A stretch of 45,496 nt of DNA from Psychromonas arctica DSM 14288 (GCF_000482725.1 NZ_KI519477.1:111409-156904); one strand, 5' to 3'. Counted from the stretch's first letter, positions 1-9,111 are shown. The notes: a model not told the origin generated them from the letters alone. Made by a program: numbers and translations.

Positions 1-2
1 TT

Positions 3-380
3 GTTAAACGTTATGACAAAGTGAACGGTGAATATATTAATTTTTTCTTAGAGGAATTGAGAGCACAGCATTCGCCTGAACTCAGCATTCATCTAGTACT
101 AGATAGTGCCGCTTATCATCGTTCAAATATAGTTAAAAACAAAGCAAAAGAGCTTAATATTCAGCTGCACTATTTACCTCCCTATAGCCCTAATTTAAAT
201 CCAATAGAACGGCTTTGGAAAGTCATGAACGAACATGTGAGAAATAATAAATATTTCTCTACAGCCAAAGAGTTTCGAGAACAAATCGATGATTTTTTCG
301 AAAATAAGCTCCCTGAAATAGGAGGCTCCTTATCGAGTCGAATTAATGACAACTTTCAGAAGCTAGCATCTGCATCTTGA
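3..380 (+). CDS. IS630-type transposase, C-terminal part (cut by window start)
   Basis: The reading frame is open from base 3 and has no start in the window, so only the C-terminal ~125 residues are seen. The sequence matches the DDE endonuclease half of IS630/Tc1-like transposases: a catalytic-type Asp in VLDSAAYH, then YLPPYSPNLNPIERLWK with the final acidic residue in NPIE. The N-terminal helix-turn-helix part lies outside. The gene ends at a normal stop with no visible frameshift. Whether the complete copy is active cannot be judged. It sits directly upstream of a second insertion sequence, so this end of the window is an IS cluster. Confidence 0.85.
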   Translation, partial: VKRYDKVNGEYINFFLEELRAQHSPELSIHLVLDSAAYHRSNIVKNKAKELNIQLHYLPPYSPNLNPIERLWKVMNEHVRNNKYFSTAKEFREQIDDFFENKLPEIGGSLSSRINDNFQKLASAS

Positions 381-469
381 AGTGGGATGGGTATAGATCA
401 AATATGAGGATCCACGTCAACATATTTATTCAAAATTATAGGGGGCGACACAAAATAGTCGTTTTTATT

Positions 470-1602
470 ACTTAACTGATGTTACGCAGTGAGGCTAAAC
501 TTTCAATTCAAAAATAGTTAATATAGAGCGATGAATAAAAACAAACAAATATTTGAGCTGTACATTGATTACCTCGTCACCTCATTCAGTTACACGACCG
601 CTACGGGGCTATCTCATCTTTTAGATGGTGATCGATCAAGTTACCCGTTTTCTCTCACATAAGCAGTTTAGCTCAGGAGATTTGTGGAAAAATGTAAAAA
701 AGGAGGTACGTAAAATTGAATCTGAAGAAGGTGTTTTAATCTTTGATGATACTGTTCAAGCTAAACCTTACTCGAGTGAAAATGAACTTATTAATTGGCA
801 CTTTGATCATACCGTTGGCCGCTCTGTTAAAGGCATCAATTTATTGAATTGTATTTATCATGCTAATGATGCAAGTATTCCCGTTGCTTTTAAGCTAATA
901 ACCAAACCGATTCAATACACTGATCTTGCTACGAGGAAGATAAAAAGAAAAAGTGGCACAACGAAAAATGATGATTTGATTACAATACTCAAAGCGTGTC
1001 AAAAAAACCAATTAAAATGGCGCTATGTCTTAGCTGATAGCTGGTTTTCATCGATTGGTAATATGAAATTTATCAATGATAAAATGAAGAAATTTTTTTT
1101 ACTCGCCTTAAAAAGCAATCGTTTAATCGCATTGAATAAAGAAGATAAATTACAAGGACGCTTTCAACGTATCGATTCATTAGATTGGTCAGATTCCCCG
1201 ATTTGTGGTTGGGTAAAAGGAATGGATATGCCCATTATTTTACATCGACAAATTTTTAAAAACAAAGATGGCAGTGAAGGGATATTATATTTGATCAGCA
1301 ATGATATTGGACTAGATAAAGAGTCAATGGAAACAATCTATCAAAAACGATGGAAAGTTGAAGTTTTTCACAAGAATATAAAATCAAATACGGGCCTTGC
1401 TAAATCACCGGCAAAAAAAGAGAGAACTCAGAGCAATCACATTTTCATGTCATTGCTCGCAACCGCCAAATTGAAAGGATTAAGTGTAAAAAAAGGTTTA
1501 AGCACATTTGGTTTGAAAACAAAGCTTTATATCAAAGCTCAAAAAGAAGCATTTAGAGCTTGGAAACAAATGCAGACTTTAACTGCGTAACATCAGTTAC
1601 TT
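470..1602 (+). mobile_element. IS701/IS4-like insertion sequence, complete but frameshifted
   Basis: A perfect 18-bp inverted repeat bounds the element: TAACTGATGTTACGCAGT at 473-490 and its complement at 1582-1599. The right repeat overlaps the last codons and stop of the transposase. ACTT flanks both ends (470-473 and 1599-1602), a possible 4-bp target duplication, a size compatible with IS701-type elements. The exact boundary is ambiguous by 1-2 bases. Outside the element, AAAATAGTCG (452-461) faces CGACTATTTT (1606-1615). The insertion therefore appears to have split a pre-existing hairpin. Confidence 0.75.
531..1590 (+). pseudogene. IS701/IS4-like DDE transposase, frameshifted near the N-terminus
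   Basis: The 531 ATG opens a 43-residue frame (MNKNKQIFELYIDYL...) that stops at 660-662. The rest of the transposase continues in another frame from about 625 to 1590. Homologues I remember read LLDG(D/E)ISHDQVTRFLS across this point. Here GATGGTGAT is followed after a single base by GATCAAGTT, which fits an ~8-bp deletion. The large frame keeps transposase landmarks: FDDTVQAKPY (first Asp), VLADSWFSS (second Asp), and YQKRWKVEVFHKNIKSNTGLA (final catalytic region, where family members have E). No full-length product is expected unless the truncated frame starts internally. The family name is from recall; IS701 and IS4 groups are similar. Confidence 0.75.
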
Positions 1603-1659
1603 AATCGACTATTTTCTGTTGAAAATTTAATCACTAAGAACAGGTGCGGAAAGACAGTT

Positions 1660-1857
1660 TAATCTCAACTCGGGGTAATAAAAACGAAATTCATTTAACA
1701 ATTAATTGGTTGCAGTTTATCGTCATATAGTATTAATCGTTTTGTTTAGTTAAAGACAAATCAGCATCACAATAACTGATTATTGGTAGCTAATTTAACG
1801 CAGAAATACACGGAAATAGCTGCGCTGTATCGATTGGCTTATCTCGAGTTGAGGTTA
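1660..1857. repeat. possible MITE-like element with ~19-bp imperfect inverted ends
   Basis: TAATCTCAACTCGGGGTAA at 1660-1678 faces TTATCTCGAGTTGAGGTTA at 1839-1857, pairing at 16 of 19 positions. No reading frame lies between, and the stretch is about 198 bp. This is the size and form of a non-autonomous repeat, but only one copy is in the window. The remaining sequence between 1603 and 2099 shows no gene. Confidence 0.35.
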
Positions 1858-2099
1858 TCTCTCTGTTTATTATCAACTGTCCTTTTCCCTTTGATGTCTC
1901 ATTATTGAATCACCACATATATAAACTTTCAGCTAAATTCATTAAATCATTACACCCTGTTTTTTATCAAGATTGCGATGATTAGAGCGGTATCTGTGAC
2001 CGGTATTGTGCGTGTATCTTAAATTAGAGTTAAATAAACCAGTAAAATTTAGTACAGTCAGTACTTCATTTTATATTTTTACAAATTCAGGAAGTTAGT

Positions 2100-2570
2100 A
2101 TGATTAAATTTATTCTTATTGCGTTAATTCTAGTCGTCGCATTTTTTATTTTTCAATCTATGAACGCAGGTAAAAATGCGCCAGAAAATATTGCTAAAGG
2201 AGAGGTGTTTTTAACTGAAAATGCAACTAAAGAAGGGGTGATGGTGACGGATTCCGGTCTGCAATATGAGATATTAGAAAAAGGCGAAGGGACAGTACAC
2301 CCAATCGCAAAAAGTAACGTACAAGTTCATTATCATGGCACATTGCTTGACGGTACGGTTTTTGACAGCTCAGTAGACCGTGGTGAGCCTATTTCTTTTG
2401 GTTTGCATCAAGTTATTCCAGGTTGGACGGAAGGTGTTCAATTGATGGTGGAAGGGGATAAATTCCGTTTCTTCATTCCGAGTAAGCTTGCTTATGGCAA
2501 TCGAAGTGCAGGTAAAATTACCCCCGGGTCATTATTGATTTTTGATGTTGAGTTATTAAAAATAAACTAA
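2100..2570 (+). CDS. FKBP-type peptidyl-prolyl cis-trans isomerase, membrane-anchored
   Basis: This 156-residue protein starts with one hydrophobic segment (about residues 2-21, IKFILIALILVVAFFIF), likely a membrane anchor or uncleaved signal. A linker and a single FKBP_C domain (about 50-156) follow. Domain marks are VQVHYHGTLLDGTVFDSS, VIPGWTEGVQLM, KFRFFIPSKLAYG and LLIFDVELL. FKBPs catalyse prolyl isomerisation in folding. The anchor suggests action at the periplasmic face, by analogy with FklB/FkpA-type proteins. AGGAAG (2089-2094) lies just before the ATG. The gene stands alone and faces sdaA across a strong shared terminator. Confidence 0.88.
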   Translation: MIKFILIALILVVAFFIFQSMNAGKNAPENIAKGEVFLTENATKEGVMVTDSGLQYEILEKGEGTVHPIAKSNVQVHYHGTLLDGTVFDSSVDRGEPISFGLHQVIPGWTEGVQLMVEGDKFRFFIPSKLAYGNRSAGKITPGSLLIFDVELLKIN

Positions 2571-2674
2571 TATAGCGATGTATTGAATAAAGCATTTATT
2601 AAATAAAACCATTTTTTAAATAAAACATGTATAGAGTAAAAAGTGTGTTGATTGGCTTATAACGACTTCTAGAT

Positions 2675-2708
2675 AATAACAACCTCTTAATTGTAAGAGG
2701 TTGTTATT
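2675..2708. terminator. bidirectional hairpin between the FKBP gene and sdaA
   Basis: A perfect 15-bp stem, AATAACAACCTCTTA with its complement, closes a 4-base loop. It lies between convergent genes. T-richness at either foot is modest, so termination in both directions is an inference. Confidence 0.7.
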
Positions 2709-2764
2709 CATTAGTTAGTGCTTGTTAACAGAAAAGAAATCAGTGTCAGTTAATAGATAATAAC

Positions 2765-4132
2765 TTATTCGCAAGGCGGCGCTAGGTGAATCACAGCCAA
2801 TCCACCCTGTGATGTTTCACGGTATTTTTTATTCATATCTTTACCCGTTTGAAACATAGTAGCGATCACTTTATCTAACGAAATGAGTGATTTACTATTA
2901 CGTTTTAAGGCCATTCTAGAGGCATTAATCGCCTTCATTGCACCCATTGCATTACGCTCTATACAGGGGATTTGTACTAATCCACCGATCGGGTCACAGG
3001 TCATACCTAGTGAATGCTCCATTGCTATTTCAGCGGCAATACAAATTTGCTCATTACTACCGCCTCGAATTGCTGTTAAACCTGCAGCTGCCATTGATGA
3101 TGAAACGCCAATTTCACCTTGGCAACCTACTTCTGCTCCTGAAATAGAAGCATTCATTTTATATAGCATTCCAATCGCTGCTGATACGGCTAAAAAGTCC
3201 TTTAGTTTCGCTGTATCAATTTCACGTATGTATTTGTTGTAATACATTAACACTGAAGGGATAACTCCTGCTGCACCATTGGTTGGAGATGTGACCACTT
3301 GCCCACCAGATGCATTTTCTTCACTTACGGCAAAGGCATACAGGTTAACCCAATCTAAAATACTCATCGGGTCGTTATCAACCCCTTCGCTAGACTGTAG
3401 TGTTTTTAATAAAGCGGGGGCTCGGCGCACAACCTGTAAACCACCTTCTAGGATGCCTTCTGTTTTCAGACCTCGTTCTAGACATTGTGAGATCACTCTC
3501 CATATCTTCTCCGTCGTTTCATCGAGTTGTTGCTCACTACAAAAACTAAGTTCATTCTTTAATACTAAGCCACCAATGCTTAATCCATTTCGGTCAGCTT
3601 GGTTGAGTAAGCTTTCCGCTGAATTAAAAGGGAAAGGTACGCTATTTTTAGGTGTTTTGACGGGGTTTAATAATTGCTCTTCTGTGCTGATAAACCCTCC
3701 GCCAGTTGAGTAATAAGTGTGAGAGTCGATTTTTTTATCTTGCTCATAAGCCATTAAACGCATTCCATTTTCATGCAATGGTAAGCTTTCACTTTTAAAC
3801 TCAATATCAATCTCAGGATTAAATGCAATGCTCAGTGTATTTAAAAACGGCAGTGTATTTGTTTCTGCAATTTCCTTTAATAATTTATTGGCCGTATTGG
3901 TTTTTACTGTATCTGGTTTAAAACCCATCAAACCTAGCATGATAGCTCTATCGGTATGATGTCCCTTACCCGTTAATGACAAAGAACCGTATAATTCAAT
4001 TTTAATACTGGTAATACGATCTATATTTTCTTGGTTAGCAGTAGCAAAAAGATAAGCGGCTAACATAGGGCCACTAGTGTGTGAACTCGACGGCCCGATG
4101 CCTATTTTATAAATATCAAAAATTGAAAGCAT
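2765..4132 (-). CDS. sdaA: L-serine ammonia-lyase (L-serine dehydratase), iron-sulfur type
   Basis: The 455-residue protein has the usual length of the single-chain bacterial L-serine deaminase, which converts L-serine to pyruvate and ammonia in the cytoplasm with a [4Fe-4S] cluster. The N-terminal beta domain opens with SIFDIYKIGIGPSSSHTSGPM. The C-terminal alpha domain contains SPTNGAAGVIPSVL, EVGCQGEIGVSSSMAAAGL and CDPIGGLVQIPCIERN, which together supply the conserved cluster cysteines. AGGAAG lies 5-10 bases upstream of the ATG. The sequence does not separate sdaA from its paralogue sdaB. No partner gene is linked. Confidence 0.93.
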   Translation of the reverse strand: MLSIFDIYKIGIGPSSSHTSGPMLAAYLFATANQENIDRITSIKIELYGSLSLTGKGHHTDRAIMLGLMGFKPDTVKTNTANKLLKEIAETNTLPFLNTLSIAFNPEIDIEFKSESLPLHENGMRLMAYEQDKKIDSHTYYSTGGGFISTEEQLLNPVKTPKNSVPFPFNSAESLLNQADRNGLSIGGLVLKNELSFCSEQQLDETTEKIWRVISQCLERGLKTEGILEGGLQVVRRAPALLKTLQSSEGVDNDPMSILDWVNLYAFAVSEENASGGQVVTSPTNGAAGVIPSVLMYYNKYIREIDTAKLKDFLAVSAAIGMLYKMNASISGAEVGCQGEIGVSSSMAAAGLTAIRGGSNEQICIAAEIAMEHSLGMTCDPIGGLVQIPCIERNAMGAMKAINASRMALKRNSKSLISLDKVIATMFQTGKDMNKKYRETSQGGLAVIHLAPPCE

Positions 4133-4203
4133 AGTTACTTCCTAATAGTGGTAAAATCAGTAAATGGGAGCGGAAGGGGATTTGCTACCCTTCCATGTAT
4201 TCA

Positions 4204-4860
4204 TTAGTTGCAGTGTAACTGGAACTGCTGAGAAAAGAGTTGTCCAAGCCCATTATTGGGCGCTACGTCATCTGCTAAAGATAAAGTATAAGCTCGTTGC
4301 GCATCTGAAGCTTTAGGTTCAAGTAATTTCTGTTTGCAGTGTTTATTAATATCTTCGGTGACTTGAATCTCCTGTGGCTCAAGCCATGACATATCAACAA
4401 AATAAGTTGAATCGTAAATAAAGAGTTTAAAGGTTTTATTATTAAAAGCGATTGGCTCGGATAGGGGAATATCAAAGCTTAGCACTAACTTATCTTGGTA
4501 TTGTATTAGCTGAGGGTAACGTGCCGCTTTAAACTTAATTGGCGTATTACCAACATAAAAATAGGTGAAATAATGTTCGTTATACATGTTATTGGTTACG
4601 CTAGTCGCTAATAACTGTAACGTATTATCGATATGTTCTGGGCTAATATCTTCACCCTGTAACATATAAGCAGATGTTTCTGCATCAAAAGTCCAAGTCA
4701 TGTGTAAGGTTGTAATATGTGTTTGATCACTTCCAATCGCAGTATTTGTATCTATCCATGCGTGCGGATGGGCAGACAAAGTAAAAGGGAATGAGAGGCA
4801 AGCTAACAGTAACCATTTAATGGGTAGTAAATATTTTAAGGTTTTTATTAATCGGTTCAT
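4204..4860 (-). CDS. DUF1007 family secreted protein
   Basis: I chose the ATG at 4860 (MNRLIKTLKYLL...), which gives a typical signal peptide: basic start, hydrophobic core (about residues 12-28) and cleavage after LSA, before HPHAWID. The alternative ATG at 4902 adds 14 hydrophilic residues; neither has a strong ribosome site. HPHAWIDT followed by a strand-rich body and two late Cys (KHCKQK and the C-terminal HCN) is characteristic of DUF1007. In many proteobacteria DUF1007 genes sit beside a NicO/RcnA-like metal transporter gene. No such neighbour exists here, so a metal-related role is only a family inference. Confidence 0.75.
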   Translation of the reverse strand: MNRLIKTLKYLLPIKWLLLACLSFPFTLSAHPHAWIDTNTAIGSDQTHITTLHMTWTFDAETSAYMLQGEDISPEHIDNTLQLLATSVTNNMYNEHYFTYFYVGNTPIKFKAARYPQLIQYQDKLVLSFDIPLSEPIAFNNKTFKLFIYDSTYFVDMSWLEPQEIQVTEDINKHCKQKLLEPKASDAQRAYTLSLADDVAPNNGLGQLFSQQFQLHCN

Positions 4861-4986
4861 CTTGAGCTCATTCAATTGATCTTTTGTATCTGCTTTAATC
4901 ATATTTTCTAGAAAGCATAGTAACGGGCATCAGTTACCTTCAATTGTACTTTCATAAAGTACAATTGAAGCTGGTACCAACTCTGT

Positions 4987-5146
4987 AATACCAATTTCAT
5001 TAAGTATATGATCAATTATTGGCAAGGGAAAGTGCTTCAATTGAAGTCAGAAATTCGTCAAATGGTCGTTCCCTTTGCAAAATTTATAACGCAGAAGTGA
5101 TGTATTTTAACCAATAAGAATGATCAGCTATTTAGCGTAATTGGCA
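4987..5146. repeat. dispersed ~160-bp intergenic repeat, copy 1 of 3
   Basis: This shares blocks with 8941-9103 and 42412-42576: an outer ATACC..., then TTAAGTATRTGA, a central GTTCCCTTTGCAAAATTT, and TATTTTAACCA. It has weak inverted ends (AATACCAATTTCATTAA against TTAGCGTAATTGGCA). It contains no reading frame. It lies between the DUF1007 and DUF2750 genes. Confidence 0.7.
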
Positions 5147-5171
5147 CATAAGAAGTACACTTGTTAAGCTT

Positions 5172-5555
5172 TTATTTCTTACTTTTAAGTGTAAGTTCAT
5201 GTTCAAATTCATCAGGGAAGAAAATAACCCCCTTTAAATTTTTATCCGGGAAAACAACAATTGAAAGTTCATCATCTTCTAAGCCTTGTGTCCAACGTTC
5301 ACGCCACTTAGCTAAACTAATCGCTTCTGGTTTACAATGAGACCATTCTTCCGTTGCCCAGTCCTCTGCAAACTCTTTATTTGGCCATACTGGAACACAG
5401 TCTTCATCCTCTGTGTTGAGCATAACGCAGCCATGTTCATCTACTAATAACCAAATTTTTTGCTGCATGTTTACTTCTTTACATAAATATTGAAAACGTT
5501 GTTGCTGGTCGAGTTTTAATATTTCAGTAATACGTGATGGAGATAAACTGCTCAT
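5172..5555 (-). CDS. DUF2750 domain-containing protein
   Basis: A 127-residue soluble protein with no signal or membrane segment. Landmarks of DUF2750 are WLLVDEHGCVML near residue 35, VPVWPNKEFAEDWATEEW in the middle, and VFPDKNLKGVIFFPDEFEHEL near the end. The function of the family is not known to me. The gene is monocistronic and set off from its neighbours by long intergenic regions. The ATG at 5555 follows GGACAACAC in the coding direction, a weak ribosome site. Confidence 0.8.
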   Translation of the reverse strand: MSSLSPSRITEILKLDQQQRFQYLCKEVNMQQKIWLLVDEHGCVMLNTEDEDCVPVWPNKEFAEDWATEEWSHCKPEAISLAKWRERWTQGLEDDELSIVVFPDKNLKGVIFFPDEFEHELTLKSKK

Positions 5556-6169
5556 GTGTTGTCCTATTCATTGTTTATTTAATTAACGATTAGCTTAAAG
5601 TAATTATTTTGATTTACTAGGGGGGAGTTACTATTACTAAGGATCCGTCAAATAGACAACGCTCTCTGAACGAGTCTAATTAGTTTAAACACTGACGGTA
5701 TTGTTTCCTGAGTTAGTTTTGGGATCTAATTGTAGAATTAGTAGCATCAATTTGATGCGGTATTCAGTTGTAAAAAAGAATAGAATATTTTACTGTAAAT
5801 GTGAATTTTTTATAAATATTATTGACATGATCTAATTATATTTACATAAAATGCTAAGATAATACTTATCATTACAAGTTATATATATATTGTTACAAAC
5901 ATATAACTTGTGAATTTTAAAAATTTAAAGATTTCAAAGTGAAAATTGTGTGATTTTAATACAAAGTATTAAGGGTATATTGTAAAAATCAGCGATATTA
6001 TTACTTTATCACTTAAATATTTATCATAAAAAATGTGAATCCGTATATTATTAGTTTTTAGACTGAAATGGTTATCTGCTTTTTCTTTTTATTGTATTAC
6101 AAATAATAGTTGTTATCAGTCATTGATGTTGATTTTTTAATCATCTTTAATAGCCCACCTAAGGTGATT
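5556..6169. other. 614-bp intergenic region, no gene seen
   Basis: The region is very AT-rich and has no convincing frame. It holds an 11-bp inverted repeat (ACAAGTTATAT at 5874-5884 with its complement at 5901-5911) and a TTGACA at 5822-5827. A weak TAAAAT lies 19 bases downstream, a poor promoter. The cyclase start probably has a long leader here. Confidence 0.5.
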
Positions 6170-7816
6170 ATGTTTTATAGTATAAAAGCCAAAATAATTA
6201 CTCTGTTTTCATTAGTGATGATCTCTTTCACCGCGTTATTGTTAGTGACCATTTTTATCAATGAACGAGAGAATATACTGAATTTAGAATTAAAAAAATC
6301 CAGTGAAATATCAAATATGCACGCCAACTTATTGAGCCAAGAATTTGCTCAATATATTGCGATGTTAAAAATGCAAAGTGATGACTCGTCACTTAAAAAA
6401 AATGATCCAGATAAAATTAAACAAATACTGAAGCGTTTAATGAAGGTAGGTAACAGTAATTTTGTTAATGCTATTTATGTTGATCAAAATTTAAACTTAG
6501 TCGATGCTTTAGGTAATAAAAATAAAGTCACTAATCCACTATTTTTGAAAAATGAGCAGTGGAAAAATAAACCCTATAACATCACAGTACCTGTGAACAC
6601 TTTATTTGAAAAAATACCAGTGATAATCGTTGCCGTGCCCGTGTTAAATGACCAAGATAAATGGCAAGGAACACTGGCCGTTGCTGTACCATTAAAAACT
6701 ATTATTGATAAATTATCATCCATCAAATTAGCAAATGGTAGTTATGCTTGGTTAGCAGATTCTAATGACTTGGTGGTTGCTCACCCTGACCCTAGCATCG
6801 TAATGAATAATCGTCTTTCAACCACCGAGAACCCAAACTTCCCAGGTTTTTATAAAATAGCAAGGCAAACTAAATTACAAAATAATGGTTATGGACATTA
6901 TTACGACACACAATTACAAGAGTCTAAAATAGTTACTTTTTCTAAGATTAAATATTTACCTGGGTGGAATTTGTTTGTAACCACTCAAGAAGTTGAAATT
7001 TTTCGAGGTATATACAGCATTGTATACAGCGTATTAACTATCTCAATTATATTAATGATCGTTTTTTTGTTTATCATAAGCCAATTATCAAACAAGGTGA
7101 CAGGACCTATCGTTAGGCTTACTAAAGATGTAAAAGCGTCGGTAACTGCCAAAAGCAATTTTATACGTATTATTCATTCTAAAGATGAAATAGGTGCACT
7201 TTCTAAAGCGTTTTCTCGCAGCCTTCAAAAAATTCATCTTCATACTACTCAGCTGGAAGAAATTGTTCGTGAACGAACCCAGGAGATCTCATCCAAAAAT
7301 AACTTGCTCAGTGAACAGAATAACAAACTTGAAGTGCTAGTTTCTAAAGATTCACTCACTAATTTATATAATCGTCGCGCTTTTAGTGCATTAGTTGAAA
7401 AAGAGCTTTCGCGCGCGAAGAGGCACCATGTAAGTATTGCATTAGCAGTCCTCGATCTTGACCACTTTAAAAATATTAACGATAAATATGGACATGACAC
7501 CGGAGATAAAGTGCTGTGTCGCATTGCTAATGAATTGACCACAAGTATGCGTAAAGAGGATCTTATCTGCCGATGGGGAGGGGAGGAGTTTGTTGTGTTG
7601 TTATCTGCCTCTACTTCGGAGAAGGTCTATGAGCATATGGAAGAGATGCGAGAAAGAGTCGCTGCAATGGATTTTAGTCCTGCCTCTCAAGTTACTTTTA
7701 GTGCTGGCATGTCAACCTATAGAGAAGGTGAAAGCTTTACTGAATGGTTTAAACGCGCTGATAAGGCGCTTTATCAAGCTAAAGACAATGGAAGAAATCA
7801 AATTGTAAAAGGTTAG
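6170..7816 (+). CDS. membrane-bound diguanylate cyclase with periplasmic Cache sensor
   Basis: I prefer the ATG at 6170 (MFYSIKAKII...), which follows AAGGTGATT, over a TTG 60 bases upstream; this gives 548 residues. The order is: membrane segment (about 8-30), extracytoplasmic Cache-like region with a WLADSNDLVVAHPDP motif, second membrane segment (about 282-305), HAMP (about 306-360), a coiled-coil linker, and GGDEF. The active site reads RWGGEEF, a functional variant. RKED five residues before it is a preserved product-inhibition I-site. LDLDHFKNINDKYGHDTGD is also typical. The protein should make cyclic di-GMP from two GTP in response to a periplasmic small molecule. The ligand is unknown and no linked effector gene is seen. 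Confidence 0.88.
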   Translation: MFYSIKAKIITLFSLVMISFTALLLVTIFINERENILNLELKKSSEISNMHANLLSQEFAQYIAMLKMQSDDSSLKKNDPDKIKQILKRLMKVGNSNFVNAIYVDQNLNLVDALGNKNKVTNPLFLKNEQWKNKPYNITVPVNTLFEKIPVIIVAVPVLNDQDKWQGTLAVAVPLKTIIDKLSSIKLANGSYAWLADSNDLVVAHPDPSIVMNNRLSTTENPNFPGFYKIARQTKLQNNGYGHYYDTQLQESKIVTFSKIKYLPGWNLFVTTQEVEIFRGIYSIVYSVLTISIILMIVFLFIISQLSNKVTGPIVRLTKDVKASVTAKSNFIRIIHSKDEIGALSKAFSRSLQKIHLHTTQLEEIVRERTQEISSKNNLLSEQNNKLEVLVSKDSLTNLYNRRAFSALVEKELSRAKRHHVSIALAVLDLDHFKNINDKYGHDTGDKVLCRIANELTTSMRKEDLICRWGGEEFVVLLSASTSEKVYEHMEEMRERVAAMDFSPASQVTFSAGMSTYREGESFTEWFKRADKALYQAKDNGRNQIVKG

Positions 7817-8614
7817 CTTTTAACTCCCACGAATAATAATGTACACATGATGCTTCAAGGTGCAAAGTTAGCAAGGAAAGCTAGTGCCAAATGATAGGCA
7901 TAACATTGAGTTTTTGAGAGATTAACTTTATTAATACTCTATCGCTAGAATGATTAAGAGACGTCGCTCTTTTACATGGGGGGATAACAACACAGATTGG
8001 TGTTATTTTCCTTGCCTACGGAACCCGTTCTCAAATGCCCGTTCAGCGTTGAAATAATCAAAAAGAGGATGTCATTTACTCATATTGCGCCTTGTTCTGA
8101 TACCCAACTCATGCCGGACAAACATCTTGAAGTAACATAAGTATAAATAGCAGCAGTGCGCTACTGGTTTTATTTGTGGGGGATAAGTTGGTTTTTTATT
8201 TAATGTTAACATCCATCCAATATCAGTTACTTTTAGCCTCTTAGTGTTCCTGAACGTATTATTTTGACGGTGTCGAATGGTACTAAATTAAATATTTTGA
8301 ATGATGAATTTTAAGTGATTTGACATTTTCTGTTGAGTATAAGTAGATAAGTAGATAAGTAAATTTTACAACTAGCGAGAATTATTTTCTTGTTGGAAAT
8401 TTTAAATTATTCCTCACTATCATTATTTATTTCTATAAATAAATTTAAATCTTTTAAAATCAGTTTCTTAACTGTATATCTTGTTTGACTTAAATAATGG
8501 CGTGATGTTTGCTAATTAGTTATTGAACAGAGTCAGTATTCAAATAAAACTTATCTAATCAATATTTGAATACTCGCACATTTTATTGGGTTAAATAATT
8601 CTAAGGATTAAATC
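7817..8614. other. ~800-bp intergenic region, no gene seen
   Basis: Neither strand shows a convincing gene. The part from about 7930 to 8150 is richer in G+C than its surroundings and holds an imperfect hairpin around 7983-8005. It may be an old repeat or non-coding element, but no second copy is in the window. A short tandem of AGTAGATA lies near 8340-8360. Confidence 0.4.
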
Positions 8615-8773
8615 ATGGATATTATTCGTATTATTTTCGCTATTTTACTACCGCCAGTAGGCGTATTTTTGCAAGTCGGATTTTCATGGACTCTTGTCCT
8701 TAACATATTACTGACGGTGCTAGGTTACATTCCAGGTATTGTCCATGCTATTTGGGTTATCGCAAGAAAGTAA
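8615..8773 (+). CDS. YqaE/Pmp3 family small membrane protein (UPF0057)
   Basis: This is a 52-residue protein below the usual ORF size cut-off. It has two hydrophobic helices joined by a short turn. The family signature is present: ILLPPVGVFLQVG in the first helix and NILLTVLGYIPGIVHAIWVI in the second. AAGGA at 8603-8607 sits 7 bases before the ATG. Members in bacteria, fungi and plants are stress-induced plasma-membrane proteolipids linked to salt or cold tolerance and membrane potential; the biochemical activity is unclear. It is monocistronic with its own terminator. Confidence 0.88.
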   Translation: MDIIRIIFAILLPPVGVFLQVGFSWTLVLNILLTVLGYIPGIVHAIWVIARK

Positions 8774-8879
8774 TAAATTGAACAATATAACTAGAATAAT
8801 ATAACTAGAATAATATACATAGATAAAGCAGTAGACCGTTAGATATGAATGGTAACAAGTAAAAATGTACTTTTAATCT

Positions 8880-8916
8880 AATGCCAGTCACTTAATAACT
8901 GATTGGCATTTTTTTT
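8880..8916 (+). terminator. intrinsic terminator downstream of the YqaE-like gene
   Basis: An 11-bp stem with one G-U pair (AATGCCAGTCA with TGATTGGCATT), a 9-base loop and a run of T form a classic rho-independent terminator. Confidence 0.85.
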
Positions 8917-8940
8917 GCTTCTTTTATCTGCATACTTTTC

Positions 8941-9103
8941 ATACCGATTACATTAAATAAGTGATCTAAATTTTGCGCAGGAAAAATGACTTAGTTTAAG
9001 GCGTAAATTTAGCTAAATGGTTGTTCCCTTTACGAAATTTACAACGAAAAAATAAGTTATTTTAACAAGTAAAATAGATCAGTTAATTAGTGTGATTGGT
9101 ATT
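8941..9103. repeat. dispersed ~160-bp intergenic repeat, copy 2 of 3
   Basis: This is the best-preserved copy. ATACCGATTACATTAAATA at the left faces TTAATTAGTGTGATTGGTAT at the right as imperfect inverted ends. Shared blocks are GCGCAGGAAAAATGA (also in copy 3), GTTCCCTTTACGAAATTTA and TATTTTAACAAGT. There is no coding frame, so it is MITE-like. Confidence 0.75.
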
Positions 9104-9111
9104 ATGATGCT

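Noticed and set aside
3279-3713. Open frame on the plus strand inside sdaA
   Set aside because: It is antisense to a well-conserved gene and has no family features or ribosome site; the same holds for the antisense frames in rpoD and dnaG.
5822-5852. Sigma-70 promoter TTGACA/TAAAAT upstream of the cyclase
   Set aside because: The 19-base spacer and more than 300-base distance to the start make it weak evidence, so it is only mentioned in the intergenic entry.
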